Of a stretch of 64,000 nt of DNA, positions 7,901 through 17,095 are shown in pieces; position 1 is the stretch's first letter, and every line of letters begins with the position of its first letter. The notes under the pieces are model-generated. The model made no database searches. It was given only the letters and a program-made list of their open reading frames with translations, and was not told the DNA's origin. A program made the translations under genes and the position numbers. The stretch spans positions 3,124,001-3,188,000 of the forward strand of contig NZ_CP051428.1 in NCBI RefSeq assembly GCF_012676905.1, read 5' to 3'. The stretch comes from Paenibacillus albicereus. GTDB lineage: Bacteria > Bacillota > Bacilli > Paenibacillales > Paenibacillaceae.

Positions 7901-9008
7901 GCGGAGCGAGCTCGCGCAGCTCGCGGACGTAGTCGGCGGCGGGACGGCTGAACAGCTCCTTGCCCAGCTCCTCCACGATGCCCTTGGCCTCGGCGCGCAG
8001 CTCCTTGGCCCGCTCCTGCAGGAGCGGGTCGGCTTCGTCGGACGCGCGAGCGGCCTTCAGCCTGCCGAACGAACCGGCCAGCTGCCAGGCGTCCCGCCAC
8101 TCGTCCCAAGGACGGGTCAGCACCGACTCCCGGACGGACGAGACGAGGAGGAGATCGTCCCGGAGCGTGTCCGCATAGGCCGCCGGCCCTCCCGGCGCCC
8201 CGGCAAGCTCCAGCGCCTCGGACAGGGCAGCGGAGGCTCCGTCGAGGCTGAGACGCAGATCGGCGGCGAGAGCCGACAGCCACGGCGTCGCCTCGAGCTC
8301 GGACGGCTCCTGCACGCGGAAGGCGGCCGCCATGCCGCGCAGCCAATCGTCCGGCCACGGCTGCGAGCGGGAAAATCCATGCAGCTCCTGGACGAGCCGG
8401 TACAGCGGCTCGTCGCTCTTTTCCCCGCCGTAGCGGTCGGCCAGCTCCAGGAAGCGGCCGCCGTCCTTGTCCGAAGCCGCATAGCGCTCCTCGAACAGCT
8501 CGTCCAGCACTTCCAGCCGCAGCAGCTCGCCCTCGGTCTCGTTCGCGACGCGGAAGCCCGGATCGAGCCCGATCATCGGATAATAGCGGCGGATGACGTC
8601 GAGGCAGAACGAGTGCAGCGTCGTGATCGACGCCCGTCCGAGCAGCGCGAGCTGACGGCGCAGATGCTCGGAATCCGGCTCGCGCTCGAGCGCCGCTTCC
8701 AGCGCGGCCCGGATCCGCTCCTTCATCTCGGCGGCCGCGGCCTTGGTGAACGTCGCCACGAGCAGCTGGTCGACGTCGGCATCCTCGGAGATCATGCGGA
8801 TGATCCGCTCGACGAGCACGGCCGTCTTGCCGGAGCCGGCCGCGGCGGCGACGAGCACGTCCCCTCCGCGGGCCGATACGGCCGCCCACTGGTCGTCCGT
8901 CCAGCGGGAGCCTGCGGGCTTGGGCGCCGATGCGACCGATGCGTTCACCGCCGCAGGCATCGATCCTTCCTTTGTCCCGCCGATCGGTTCGTCATGGTCT
9001 GCGCTCAT
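4947..9008 (-). CDS. addA: ATP-dependent helicase/nuclease subunit A
   Basis: AddA is the UvrD-type motor and one of two nuclease subunits of AddAB, which resects double-strand breaks to Chi and loads RecA. The 1353-residue protein shows Walker A AAAGSGKT near residue 50, VATFTKAAAAEMKER, the Walker B region LLDEYQDTNRVQE, the helicase motif VVFVAGLGKKFN and the C-terminal RecB-type nuclease motif with GVIDCLFEE followed by LCDFKSD. The start at 9008 is chosen over 9146 because GGAGG precedes it and homologues begin there. It overlaps the addB end by 17 bases, implying translational coupling. An insertion-rich, Ala/Pro-rich stretch (about residues 970-1160) is longer than usual. Confidence 0.96.
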   Translation of the reverse strand: MSADHDEPIGGTKEGSMPAAVNASVASAPKPAGSRWTDDQWAAVSARGGDVLVAAAAGSGKTAVLVERIIRMISEDADVDQLLVATFTKAAAAEMKERIRAALEAALEREPDSEHLRRQLALLGRASITTLHSFCLDVIRRYYPMIGLDPGFRVANETEGELLRLEVLDELFEERYAASDKDGGRFLELADRYGGEKSDEPLYRLVQELHGFSRSQPWPDDWLRGMAAAFRVQEPSELEATPWLSALAADLRLSLDGASAALSEALELAGAPGGPAAYADTLRDDLLLVSSVRESVLTRPWDEWRDAWQLAGSFGRLKAARASDEADPLLQERAKELRAEAKGIVEELGKELFSRPAADYVRELRELAPLLETLAELVVEFDRRYRVAKRRKGLLDFGDLEHDCLAILRGEGSSPERAVPSAAALDYRRQFREVLLDEYQDTNRVQEAIVELLTGTPADPPEQKGGRRFMVGDVKQSIYRFRLAEPDLFLAKYRRFGRGDADEGRRIDLARNFRSRSEVVDGVNAVFRALMRESVAEMDYDRSAELVLGASYPEPEPRDAFAVELALIDRERGAAASEAHAAGEGADGAEAGQREEAADLQTAQLEARYIARRLLDLHAEGYGVHDGRGGTRPMAWRDVVILLRATKSWAPVLMEELQAAGIPAYAELGSGYFDAVEVDVMLSALRVADNPFQDIPLAGILRSPMFGLTAEELALIRIVGGPGPYYEAVVRTADHLLAPQELRAKLSAFLGSLDEWRDAARQGSLADLIWRIYSETGYYDWAGGLPAGAQRQANLRALHERARQFEAGTARGLFRFLRFMDRMRENGGDLGTAGALGEGEDVVRIMSIHKSKGLEFPVVFVAGLGKKFNQQDVSSPFLLHKDLGFGPKFVDPELRLSYPTLPCLAIRRRMRMEMQAEELRVLYVALTRPKEKLVLVGTVDDAVRQVERWNSSVGADGGLSDYRIAAARRFLDWLGPLAGFASISGELQQASHAALSAPAGQSEETAKPGPSADPAPAAFPDAAARREASFSSWKTGILPYYVLGGQAAAGAEPAAAPDRTAERQAALHAVPLQPGGWEREVERRLSWRYPHAEASRVAAKTSVTELKRLRGDAARGEDAVPMDSGPFVEPGGSLTARSGSAGAPSGAVPAAAPPPSASLGEEAALRLRRPKFMEQRGMTAADKGTAVHALLQHVPLDAPLPERAVEDTLARLVLKRILTEEQAESADVEAAKAFFAGPLGKRLLAADRVWRELPFSCLMPAREAFPDAGLEAAGEPVLLQGVIDCLFEEAGRLVLCDFKSDRVPSGQFERAASRHRFQLGLYRRAVEQALGRRVAEVQVYFLRGGQAVRLELD

Positions 9009-12000
9009 CCTCGTTCCTCCTCTCCTTGCCGGCTGCGTTGCCGGTTCCTTGATTCCTCGCCCTGCCCGGCGCTTCTTCCGGCCCCGCAGGCATGAGCCGC
9101 GGCGGATGCTCGCTCGAGGCGGCAGGCTCGGCCTGCGCTTCGGCAAGCTCCTCCAGCGAGGTCCAGAACTCTTCCTTGCCCGGCGCAGGCAGCTTCAGGT
9201 ACGCGTTGCCCTCGTTGAGCGGATCGAACTGGCAAACCGGCTTGTACGCGCAGAACTGGCAAGGCGTCTTGGCCCCGAGCCGGTAGGGGCGGATGGCGAT
9301 CTCGCCGTCCTTGACCGACTGCCCGATGCCGCCGATCGTGCGGCGGACCGAGCGCCGGAGCAGCTCCCATTGCCGGCCGCTCGCCACCGAGGAGTCGGAC
9401 AGGAAGCCGCCGTCCTTGCGGAACCCGGCCGGCAGCAGATCCGACCGTCCCTCGAGGCCCGCATCCATCATGCGGACGGTATCGGCGTCGTCGAGGAGCA
9501 GCCCGCGCATCTTGAACCGCTTCAGCAGCATCGCGGCCGCCTCCTCCGCCTCCATGCCCGCCGGCACGCTCAGCACCGGGTTCTGGACGTGGAAGTAAAG
9601 CACGCCGGCCGGATGCGCCCGCTCCCCGAGCCAGCTCTCGGCATGGGTCAGCAGCACGTCGAGATAGGCCAGCATCTGCAGCGACAGGCCGCTCGCCACC
9701 TCCTCGAGGCGGAGCTGCGTCGCGCTCGACTTGTAGTCCAGCACGCGCAGCAGCAGCCCCTTGTCCGAACGGGCGGCGTCGACGCGGTCGATGCGTCCGA
9801 TCAAGGTCACGGAGCCGCTGCCGTCGGGGAACTCGACGTCGAGCGGCGGCAGCTCTCCGCCCGGCCCGAACTGGACCTCCAGCCCGATCGGGCGGAAGTC
9901 CGCGCGGCGCGCATGCTCGCCGAGCACGATCGCCGCGCGCGAGACGACCGCCTTGAGCTTGCCGGCGATGTAGCGATAGCGGCTGCTGCTCAGCAAAATC
10001 TCGGACTGCAACCTCGGCACGAGCTCTTCGACCGCTAGGGACGCGGTCTCGCGGATGCGCGCCTCGCCGGCGCGGCCCCAGCCCTCGCCGAGCTCCGTCG
10101 CGACCTTGGTGAGCGCCGCATGGAACAGCTGGCCCATGTCCGGCGCGCCCAGCCGGTAGAGACGTCGCTCCTTGAGCTTCAGGCCGTGCGCGGCGAAATG
10201 CTGGAACGGACAGGAGACGAAGCGCTCCATCCGCGACACGCTCGTCGTCAGCTGCCCTCCGTAGAGCCGGTCGGCCAAGCCGCGGCCGAGGCGGACGACC
10301 TGGTTGTCGTAGCCGAGCGCGCCCGTCATCGCGGTCAGGCGGCCCTGCCAGTCCGGCCGGACCGCGAACCAGTTGTACACGTCCTGCCAGAGCGGATCGA
10401 GCTTGCCTCCGTCCAGCCATTCGCGCAGCCTCGGCACGAGATAGGACAAGGCGCGCTGCGGCAGCTCCAGATAGTCGAGCTGCCGCTCGGCCGCCGAGGC
10501 GGCGTCCGGCGCTGCGGCAGCTGCACGCGCCGCCAGGCCGGGGAACAGCGTCTGCAGGTGGCGGATGTACTCGGACGGATGCAGCCCCTTGCCCTCCTCG
10601 TCGGCAAGCGGCCAGCTCACCCATAGCCGCTCGGACGGAGCAAGAAAAGCGCGGTAGATGTGGAAGCGCTCGTCGAGCAGGCGGCGGCGCACGCCGGGGG
10701 CCATCTCCAGCCCCGCATCCCCGAGCTGCTCCCGCTCCCGCTCGGTGAGCAGGCCGTCCTCCTGGATGCGCATCGGCAGCACGCCGTCGGACGCGCCCAG
10801 GACGTAGGCCGCGCGCACGCGCCCGTTGCGGACGCGGTCCATCGCGCCGACGACGACCTGGTCGAGCGACGGCGGCACGGCCGACAGCTTCATCGACTCC
10901 AGGCCGGTCTCCACCATGCCGGCGAACAGGTCGGCCGGGATCGGCTCCTCGCCCGCCAGCTCCACGAGCTGGTCGAGCAAGCCGAGCACGCCGTCCCATA
11001 CCTGGCGGTGGACGCGCGCCGCGCCCGGCCGTCCGGCGGCCAGCTCCTGCTCCGCTCGCCGCTCCAGCCGGTCGGCCGTCCCCGACCGGTCGAGCAGGTC
11101 GAACAGAGCCTCGCAGCGCTGCCGCACCGTCTCCGCCTTGGCCATCGCGCGCTCGAAGCGCGTGAGCGGGCGCATCAGCTCGCTGCGGGAGCGCAGCACG
11201 TCCTCAAACTCCTCGCGCTGGCGGGCGCCGGCCTCGCCCGGCTCGTCCTCGACGCTGCCGGTGCGCAGCGGCTGCCAGCGCTTGAGGCTTTTCCAGCCTC
11301 GGCCCTCGATGCCCGCCGCCAGCACGTAGTTCTCCAGCCGGTCGAACCGCTCGCGGTCCAGCCGGCCGTCGGCCGGGAACAGCAGCTCCGTCTTGACGCA
11401 GCGGAACACCGCCTCGTGCTTCCAGCCGTACAGCACCGTCTCCAGCGCCGAGCGGATGAACTCGACGAGCGGATGATGGAGCACGTCGCGGCGCCCGTCG
11501 AGGAAGAACGGGATGCCGTAGTCCGTGAACACCTGCTGGATCATGTCGCTGTAGTCCGCCGTCTGCCGCACGACGACGGCCAGCTCGCGCCAGCGCATGC
11601 CGCGCTCGCGCACCTGGCGGACCATGTCGCGGGCCGCCGCTTCGACCTCGGCCCGCCGCGAGGCGGACGGGCGGAGGACGATCTCGGCGGCATTCTCCGC
11701 CAGCCGGTCGGAGCCAGAGCCAGACGGCCCTGCGGCCGTCCGCAGCTGGACGCGCCCCCCGAAGTGCCGGTTCAGATGCTCCAGCATCCCTCCCGGGCGG
11801 TAGCGGGGCGCATCGCCGGGCGGCAGGACGAGCGGGGATTCGACCGCTGCGCCGAGCTCGGCGGCCAGCTGCGTCAATCGGATGCACGCGTCGGCGGCGG
11901 GGTGGAACAGGTCGAGCTCATGCGGGCGTTCCCCGGCTTCGTAAAGGCGGTCCAGGCAGAGCGTCACAGTGACCGACTCCGCATGGCGCAGCAGCGAGCC

Positions 12001-12684
12001 GACGGCGGCCAGCTCGCGGGCCGTGAAGCCGTTGAAGCCGTCGAGCCAGTACCGGGCCCCGCGCATCGAGCGGCAGTCGGCGTAGCCGTCCGCAAGCAGC
12101 GTCAGATGGTCCTCGTCGTCCATGTAATGCCCGGCCAGCTCCCGCTCCAGCTCGGCATAGATCAGCGACAGGTCATGGAGCTTGCGCTCCAGCAGCGGGC
12201 CGGGGGCGCGGGAGCCGGCAATGGAATGGGCCGGGTCTGGGCCGGTTTCGCCGCCCAGGCTGCCGCGCACGGCAGCCGCGTCGATGCCGTAGCGCTTCCA
12301 CTCGGTCAGCAGCTCGCCCATCTTGGCGATGAAGCCCTGCTGCCCGCTGCCGGCCTGGAACAGGCGGAGCTGCGGCGAGAGGCGATGGACGATTTTGTGC
12401 AGCAGCATGTTCTTGCCGTTCTCGCCGACCGGCACGAGCGCCGCGCCGCCCGACTCCTGCATGACGCGCAGGGCAAGGCGGCGGAAGCTGAGCACCTGCG
12501 CCCTCAGGCTGGAGCGGATGCCGCTGCCGAGCAGCGCGTACTCCGTCTGGAACGTCGCCTGCTCCGGGGTCAGCAGCACGAGCGGAGCGCCGGCCGGATC
12601 GGCCGACAGCTCGCGGCGGATCTCCTCCATGCAGGCATGGGTCTTGCCCGTGCCCGCCCGTCCGATGATGAACCTCAGCGCCAT
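8992..12684 (-). CDS. addB: ATP-dependent helicase/deoxyribonuclease subunit B
   Basis: AddB supplies the second nuclease and the Chi-recognition function of AddAB. The 1230-residue protein has Walker A GRAGTGKT at residues 8-15 and four cysteines at about 825 (SCPFQHF), 1142, 1145 and 1151 (CQFCAYKPVC). Their spacing matches the iron-sulfur cluster that clamps the nuclease domain in Bacillus AddB. The RecB-like nuclease core is seen as RVLDYKSSATQL. The start has GGAGAGG upstream. The C-terminal 60 residues after the cluster are low-complexity and probably not conserved. It lies 44 bases after sbcC and overlaps addA. Confidence 0.96.
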   Translation of the reverse strand: MALRFIIGRAGTGKTHACMEEIRRELSADPAGAPLVLLTPEQATFQTEYALLGSGIRSSLRAQVLSFRRLALRVMQESGGAALVPVGENGKNMLLHKIVHRLSPQLRLFQAGSGQQGFIAKMGELLTEWKRYGIDAAAVRGSLGGETGPDPAHSIAGSRAPGPLLERKLHDLSLIYAELERELAGHYMDDEDHLTLLADGYADCRSMRGARYWLDGFNGFTARELAAVGSLLRHAESVTVTLCLDRLYEAGERPHELDLFHPAADACIRLTQLAAELGAAVESPLVLPPGDAPRYRPGGMLEHLNRHFGGRVQLRTAAGPSGSGSDRLAENAAEIVLRPSASRRAEVEAAARDMVRQVRERGMRWRELAVVVRQTADYSDMIQQVFTDYGIPFFLDGRRDVLHHPLVEFIRSALETVLYGWKHEAVFRCVKTELLFPADGRLDRERFDRLENYVLAAGIEGRGWKSLKRWQPLRTGSVEDEPGEAGARQREEFEDVLRSRSELMRPLTRFERAMAKAETVRQRCEALFDLLDRSGTADRLERRAEQELAAGRPGAARVHRQVWDGVLGLLDQLVELAGEEPIPADLFAGMVETGLESMKLSAVPPSLDQVVVGAMDRVRNGRVRAAYVLGASDGVLPMRIQEDGLLTEREREQLGDAGLEMAPGVRRRLLDERFHIYRAFLAPSERLWVSWPLADEEGKGLHPSEYIRHLQTLFPGLAARAAAAAPDAASAAERQLDYLELPQRALSYLVPRLREWLDGGKLDPLWQDVYNWFAVRPDWQGRLTAMTGALGYDNQVVRLGRGLADRLYGGQLTTSVSRMERFVSCPFQHFAAHGLKLKERRLYRLGAPDMGQLFHAALTKVATELGEGWGRAGEARIRETASLAVEELVPRLQSEILLSSSRYRYIAGKLKAVVSRAAIVLGEHARRADFRPIGLEVQFGPGGELPPLDVEFPDGSGSVTLIGRIDRVDAARSDKGLLLRVLDYKSSATQLRLEEVASGLSLQMLAYLDVLLTHAESWLGERAHPAGVLYFHVQNPVLSVPAGMEAEEAAAMLLKRFKMRGLLLDDADTVRMMDAGLEGRSDLLPAGFRKDGGFLSDSSVASGRQWELLRRSVRRTIGGIGQSVKDGEIAIRPYRLGAKTPCQFCAYKPVCQFDPLNEGNAYLKLPAPGKEEFWTSLEELAEAQAEPAASSEHPPRLMPAGPEEAPGRARNQGTGNAAGKERRNEDERRP

Positions 12685-12728
12685 TCTGGACCTCTCCTTT
12701 CCTCCGGCGGCTCGCGCCGATCGTTTCG

Positions 12729-15700
12729 TTATTTGAGCAGCAGCCGCGTGCTGCTGTGCCCTTCCTTGGTCTTGCTCACTTCCAGCACCGCCGGAAACGC
12801 ATCCTTGAGCTCCTGCACGTGGGAAATGACGCCGATCAGCCGGCCCGCCTCATGCAGGTCGGCGAGCGCCGAGATCGCCCGGCCGAGCGACTCCTCGTCG
12901 AGCGAGCCGAAGCCCTCGTCGATGAACATCATCTCGATGGAAACGCCGCCGCGGCTCGACTGGATGACGTCGGTCATGCCGAGCGCGAGCGCCAGCGAGG
13001 CGTTGAACTTCTCGCCCCCGGACAGCGACTTGACGTCGCGGTTCTGCCCCGTATAGCTGTCGTAGACGTCGAGGCCGAGGCCGCTCTGCCGCCCCCGCGC
13101 CTCGAGACGGCCGCTGCGCTCCAGCACGAACTGGCCGCTCGACAGCTCATGCAGCCGCTCGTTGGCGGCATGCAGGATCTGCTCGAGGAACTCGATCAGG
13201 ATATAGCGCTCGAACGAAATCTTGAGCGCGTTGTCGCCTTTGAGCATCTCATGCAGATCGGCGACCTCCTCGAGCTCGGCCTCCGTCGCGGCGCAGCGCC
13301 GCGCCGCCTCGGCCGCGGCCGCGCCGAGCGCCTGCGCCTGGCCGCGGCGGCGGTCCGCCTCGCGCCAGCGGGCGTCGGCCGCCTCCCGCTCGCCGCCGAG
13401 CCGGCGCGCCTCCGCCGCCAGCTCCTCGAGCGCGCCGCGCTCCCGTCCGGCAAGCTCGCGCTCCAGCTCCTCGGCGAGCCGCCGCTGCGCGGCCAGCTCC
13501 GCGCGATACGCCTCCAGCGCCCGCCGGGCCTCGCCCCGCCGCGCCTCGTCCAGGCGCGCCGCGCGCCACGCGTCCGCCGAGGCGAACCCGCCGGCGGCGA
13601 GCTCCGCCGCGAGCCGCTCGGCCGCCGCAGCGGCGGCCAGCTCCGCCTCGCGCGCCTGCTCCGCAAGCCCCGCGAGCCGCGCCGCCGTCTCCGCCGCAGC
13701 CGTGCCGGCGCGCCCATGGCGCTCCTGCGCGGCGCGCAGCGCGGCGGCCAGCTGCGCGGCCAGCCGCGCCGACGCCTCGTGCCGGCGCTCCAGCTCCGCC
13801 GCGTCCTGCAGCGGCTCCGGCACCGCCGCCAGCTCCGCCTCCAGGCGGGCTTCCCGCGCCGCCGCGTCCAGCGCGAGCGGCTGGAGCAGCGCCTGCAGCC
13901 GCTCGCGCTCCGCCTCCAGCGTCTCCAGCCGGCGCTCCAGCGCGGCCATCGCTTCGCGCAGCGGCCCGCGCTCCGCCTGCAGCACCTGCAGCCGCTGGCA
14001 TTCGCCGCGGACCCGGCGGCCCTCCTCGAGCGTCTGCTCCAGCTGCCGCTCCAGCGGCTCGGCTCCGATCTCAAGCTCCGCGCGCCGCCCTTCGGCCTCG
14101 GCGAGGCGCTCCTGCGCGGCCGCGGCCTGCGCCGCCGCGGCGGCGAGCTCGCGCTCGAGATGCAGCAGCGTGGCCTTGGCCTCCTGCAGCTCCTCGCGGC
14201 GCACCGGCTCGGCATCGGCCGAAGCCTTGCGCGGATGCGCCTCGCTGCCGCACACCGGACACGGCTTGCCGTCATGCAGATGCTCGGCGAGGCGTCCCGC
14301 CTGCCCCTCGATCCAGCGCTGCTCCAGCCGGTCCGCCGCCTCGCGGCTCGCCAGCGCGGCGTGCTCGCGCTCATCGCGGGAGCGCTCCAGCGCCTGCGCC
14401 TGGCGGCTCGCCTCGAGCATCGCCCGCAGCGCCTCGTGGCGGCGCAGCAGCTGCTCCAGCCGCCGCTCGAGCTGCGGCAGCGGCTCCACGGCCTGCTCCA
14501 GCTGCTCCAGCCGCCCCTGGCGCTCGCGGCGCTCGGCGCGCGCGGCCTCCAGCGCGGCCCCGGCGCGCTCCAGCTCCGCGCCGACGCGGCGCTCCTCGGC
14601 GCGCAGCCGCGCCAGCTCCGCCCGGCGCTCGCCGAGCGTGCGCACGAGCGGCAGCAGTCCCGCGAGCCGCTCCTGCTCGCGGCCGGCCGCCTGCCGCTCG
14701 GGCTCGCGCTCCTGCTCCGCCGAGGCGGCCGCACCCGCCGCCTCCAGCTCGCGGGCGGCCTGCGCGGCCGCCTCCTCCGCCTCGCGCCGGCGGCGCTCCA
14801 CCGCCGCCGTCTCGGCCGCGGCGCGGCGCGCCTGCTCGTCGTACGGCGCGAGCCGCTCCGCCCGCTCCGCGGCCTCGAGCCGCTCGGCGAGTCCGCTCAT
14901 CTCGCCGCCGCGCGCCTCCAGCGCCTCCGCCTGGCGGCGCGCGGCGTCCCGCTCGTCGAGCCGCGCGTTCACTCGCTCCGCCTCGGCGAGCTGCGTCCGC
15001 TGGGCATCCCAGACGGCCTGCGCCCGCTCCCGCTCCTCCAGCAGCTCGCGGCAAGCCGCCGCATAATGCCGCTCCTCCTCGCCGAGCCCGTCCAGCAGCT
15101 GCGCAGCGCCGATATGCTCCTGCGCGAGCACGGCGGCGAGCCGGCTCTCCTCGCGGGCGGGCAGATCAGCCCTAGCCTGCTCGCCGATATAGAGCAGCCG
15201 CTGCCGATCGCCCTTGACGGCCTCGCGCAGCTCGCGGGCGCGAGCGGCGAAGCTTTCCTCCAGCCGCCGGTACAGCTCCGTGCCGAACAGCCGCCGCAGA
15301 ATCTCCTCCTTGTTCTCCGTGTCGGAGGTGAGCAGCTTGCGGAACTCGCCCTGCGGCAGCATGACGATCTGGATGAACTGGTCCCGCGTCAGGCCGACGA
15401 GCTCCTCCAGCCGCGCGTCCACCTCCTTGACATGGAAGCGGTCGACCGCCGGGGCCTCGCCGCCTGCGGACAGCTCGTACAGCTCCGCCTTGCCGCCGGT
15501 CTCGCTCTTGTTGCCTGCCCGGCGGTGGGCCATCTGCCGGAACACGCGGTAGCGGCGTCCCTTGGTCTCGAACACGAGCTCGACCGACGTCGGCTGGTCG
15601 TCCCCCGCGAAGTGGCTGCGCAGCAGCCGCGTCTCCGCGCGGTCCTCTCCGCTCGCCGCGCCATAGAGCGCGTAGCAGAGCGCGTCGAAGACGGTCGTCT

Positions 15701-15821
15701 TGCCGGCGCCGGTCTGGCCGGAGATGACGAACAGCCCCCTGCCGCGCAGCGGCTCGAAGTCGATCGCCTCCTCGTCGCGATAAGGCCCGAAGGCCGTCAT
15801 GCTCAGCGTGATCGGCCTCAT
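12729..15821 (-). CDS. sbcC: Nuclease SbcCD, ATPase subunit SbcC
   Basis: SbcC is the Rad50-like SMC-type ATPase of SbcCD, which opens hairpins and protein-blocked DNA ends. The 1030-residue protein has an N-terminal Walker A (SGQTGAGKTTVFDALCYALYG, near residues 33-53), two long Ala/Glu/Arg-rich coiled coils, a zinc hook CPVC at about 521-524, and a C-terminal signature LSGGEKFNASLALALG with Walker B MMFIDEGFGSLD. The start at 15821 gives an ATGA overlap with the sbcD stop; the open frame to 15857 only adds an arginine/glycine stub. The coiled coil is exceptionally Ala/Arg-rich, reflecting high GC. Confidence 0.96.
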   Translation of the reverse strand: MRPITLSMTAFGPYRDEEAIDFEPLRGRGLFVISGQTGAGKTTVFDALCYALYGAASGEDRAETRLLRSHFAGDDQPTSVELVFETKGRRYRVFRQMAHRRAGNKSETGGKAELYELSAGGEAPAVDRFHVKEVDARLEELVGLTRDQFIQIVMLPQGEFRKLLTSDTENKEEILRRLFGTELYRRLEESFAARARELREAVKGDRQRLLYIGEQARADLPAREESRLAAVLAQEHIGAAQLLDGLGEEERHYAAACRELLEERERAQAVWDAQRTQLAEAERVNARLDERDAARRQAEALEARGGEMSGLAERLEAAERAERLAPYDEQARRAAAETAAVERRRREAEEAAAQAARELEAAGAAASAEQEREPERQAAGREQERLAGLLPLVRTLGERRAELARLRAEERRVGAELERAGAALEAARAERRERQGRLEQLEQAVEPLPQLERRLEQLLRRHEALRAMLEASRQAQALERSRDEREHAALASREAADRLEQRWIEGQAGRLAEHLHDGKPCPVCGSEAHPRKASADAEPVRREELQEAKATLLHLERELAAAAAQAAAAQERLAEAEGRRAELEIGAEPLERQLEQTLEEGRRVRGECQRLQVLQAERGPLREAMAALERRLETLEAERERLQALLQPLALDAAAREARLEAELAAVPEPLQDAAELERRHEASARLAAQLAAALRAAQERHGRAGTAAAETAARLAGLAEQAREAELAAAAAAERLAAELAAGGFASADAWRAARLDEARRGEARRALEAYRAELAAQRRLAEELERELAGRERGALEELAAEARRLGGEREAADARWREADRRRGQAQALGAAAAEAARRCAATEAELEEVADLHEMLKGDNALKISFERYILIEFLEQILHAANERLHELSSGQFVLERSGRLEARGRQSGLGLDVYDSYTGQNRDVKSLSGGEKFNASLALALGMTDVIQSSRGGVSIEMMFIDEGFGSLDEESLGRAISALADLHEAGRLIGVISHVQELKDAFPAVLEVSKTKEGHSSTRLLLK

Positions 15822-16999
15822 CCCGCCGCCTCCTCTGCGCCGAGCACCCGTCCGCATACTTCTTGGAACAGGCGCTTCTTGCTCTCGCTCAGCTCGGTGC
15901 CGCGCACCTCCCGGTAAAAGCCCTCGAACAACGACGCCGGATCGCTCGCCCGCCGCGCGCCTTGCTCTCCGGCGGCTGCAGCCGCCTCGGCTGCGCCCCC
16001 CGCCACAGCCGGCGGCGCAGCCGGCCGGCGCTCCACATGCAGCGCGTTCGGGTAGGACGCGCGCACCTTTTCCATCGGGAACAGCACCGGATTGTCGTCC
16101 AGCAGCGTCACGAACACGTAATCGTCGCTCGTCTCCGCCGCCTCGATGTCCCTTATGTATCCGCTTACCCGGCGCATGTCGCGGCGCGGCTCGATGAGCC
16201 GCTGCTCCGTCGAAGCAGCGCCGTCCGCGTCCAGCTCCACGACCAGGTAGCCCTTGCGGTGGCGCTCCTCCGAGACGGAATACTTGAGCGGCGAGCCCGC
16301 GTAGCGCACGCTCTCGCGTCCGACCCAGTGCGCCTGGTGCAGATGGCCGAGCGCCGCATAGTGGAACGGCTCGAAATGCCGCGCGTCCACGTGCTCGGCT
16401 CCGCCGATCGACAGCGGCCGCTCCGAGTCGCTCGTATTGTCCTGCGGGCGGCCGCCGGGCGTGACGAACGCATGCCCGACGAGCACATGGCGCGCCGACG
16501 GATCGAGGCGCTCCGCCAAGCGGGCGGCCGCCGCCCGCATCGCGTCGTCATGCGTCCGGATCGTCTCGTCGCCGAGCGCCAGCCGGACGGCCGACGGATC
16601 GCAGTACGGCAGCAGGTGAAAATGGACCTCGCCATGCGCGTCCCGCAGCCGCACCGGCTCCGCGTCCGGGTCGTAGCGTCCCGCCAGATGGAGCCCGCGT
16701 CCGGCCATCAGCCGGCTGCCGAAGCGGATCCGGTCGGGACTGTCATGGTTGCCGGCGACGGCGATGACCGGCGTGTCGAGGCCGATGACGAGGCGCGAGA
16801 GCGTCTCGTCGAGCAGCTCTACCGCCTCCGTCGGCGGCACCGCCCGGTCGTACAGGTCGCCGGCGATGACGACGGCGTCGGGCCGCTCCCGTTCGACCGC
16901 CTCCAACAGCTGCTCCAGAGCGAAGCGCTGGTCGTCCGTCATGTAGACGCCCTGCACGAGCTTGCCCAGATGCCAGTCGGCCGTATGGATGAACTTCAT
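15818..16999 (-). CDS. sbcD: Nuclease SbcCD, exonuclease subunit SbcD
   Basis: SbcD is the Mre11-like metallophosphoesterase of SbcCD. The 393-residue protein carries the phosphoesterase motifs in order: TADWHLGK (residues 6-13), AGDLYD, AGNHDSPD and LGHLHQAHW. A low-complexity Ala/Pro linker lies near residue 330. The start at 16999 is preceded by AGGGAGAGG and gives the usual MKFIHTADWH beginning; the long upstream extension is shadow. It is the first gene of sbcD-sbcC-addB-addA-(4338 gene), and a LexA box lies 51-62 bases upstream of its start. In Bacillus the order of the two gene pairs is reversed (addBA first). Confidence 0.96.
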   Translation of the reverse strand: MKFIHTADWHLGKLVQGVYMTDDQRFALEQLLEAVERERPDAVVIAGDLYDRAVPPTEAVELLDETLSRLVIGLDTPVIAVAGNHDSPDRIRFGSRLMAGRGLHLAGRYDPDAEPVRLRDAHGEVHFHLLPYCDPSAVRLALGDETIRTHDDAMRAAAARLAERLDPSARHVLVGHAFVTPGGRPQDNTSDSERPLSIGGAEHVDARHFEPFHYAALGHLHQAHWVGRESVRYAGSPLKYSVSEERHRKGYLVVELDADGAASTEQRLIEPRRDMRRVSGYIRDIEAAETSDDYVFVTLLDDNPVLFPMEKVRASYPNALHVERRPAAPPAVAGGAAEAAAAAGEQGARRASDPASLFEGFYREVRGTELSESKKRLFQEVCGRVLGAEEAAG

Positions 17000-17049
17000 C
17001 TCCGCCTCTCCCTTCCCGCCGGCCAGGCTCGTCCCGCCCGGCCGACCAT

Positions 17050-17061
17050 GAACATATGTTC
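17050..17061 (-). promoter_or_regulatory. LexA (DinR) box upstream of sbcD
   Basis: The perfect palindrome GAACATATGTTC fits the Gram-positive SOS core GAAC-RNRY-GTTC exactly. It lies 51-62 bases upstream of the sbcD ATG, immediately downstream of a possible promoter (TTGTCA at plus 17090-17095, TACTGT at 17066-17071, spacer 18). LexA bound here would block the transcription start of the whole repair operon. Confidence 0.8.
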
Positions 17062-17065
17062 TTAA

Positions 17066-17095
17066 ACAGTAGCATTTTCGCGCCTGCCGTGACAA
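17066..17095 (-). promoter_or_regulatory. Weak candidate promoter for the sbcD-addA operon
   Basis: Minus-strand TTGTCA and TACTGT with an 18-base spacer. The -10 matches the consensus in only three of six bases; the call rests mainly on its position directly upstream of the LexA box. Confidence 0.35.

Noticed and set aside
6033-9095. A 1020-codon plus-strand frame opposite addA
   Set aside because: Antisense shadow of a GC-rich gene; addA on the minus strand has all helicase and nuclease motifs.
12756-15917. A 1053-codon plus-strand frame opposite sbcC
   Set aside because: Arg/Leu/Gln-rich antisense shadow with no motif, fully covered by sbcC.
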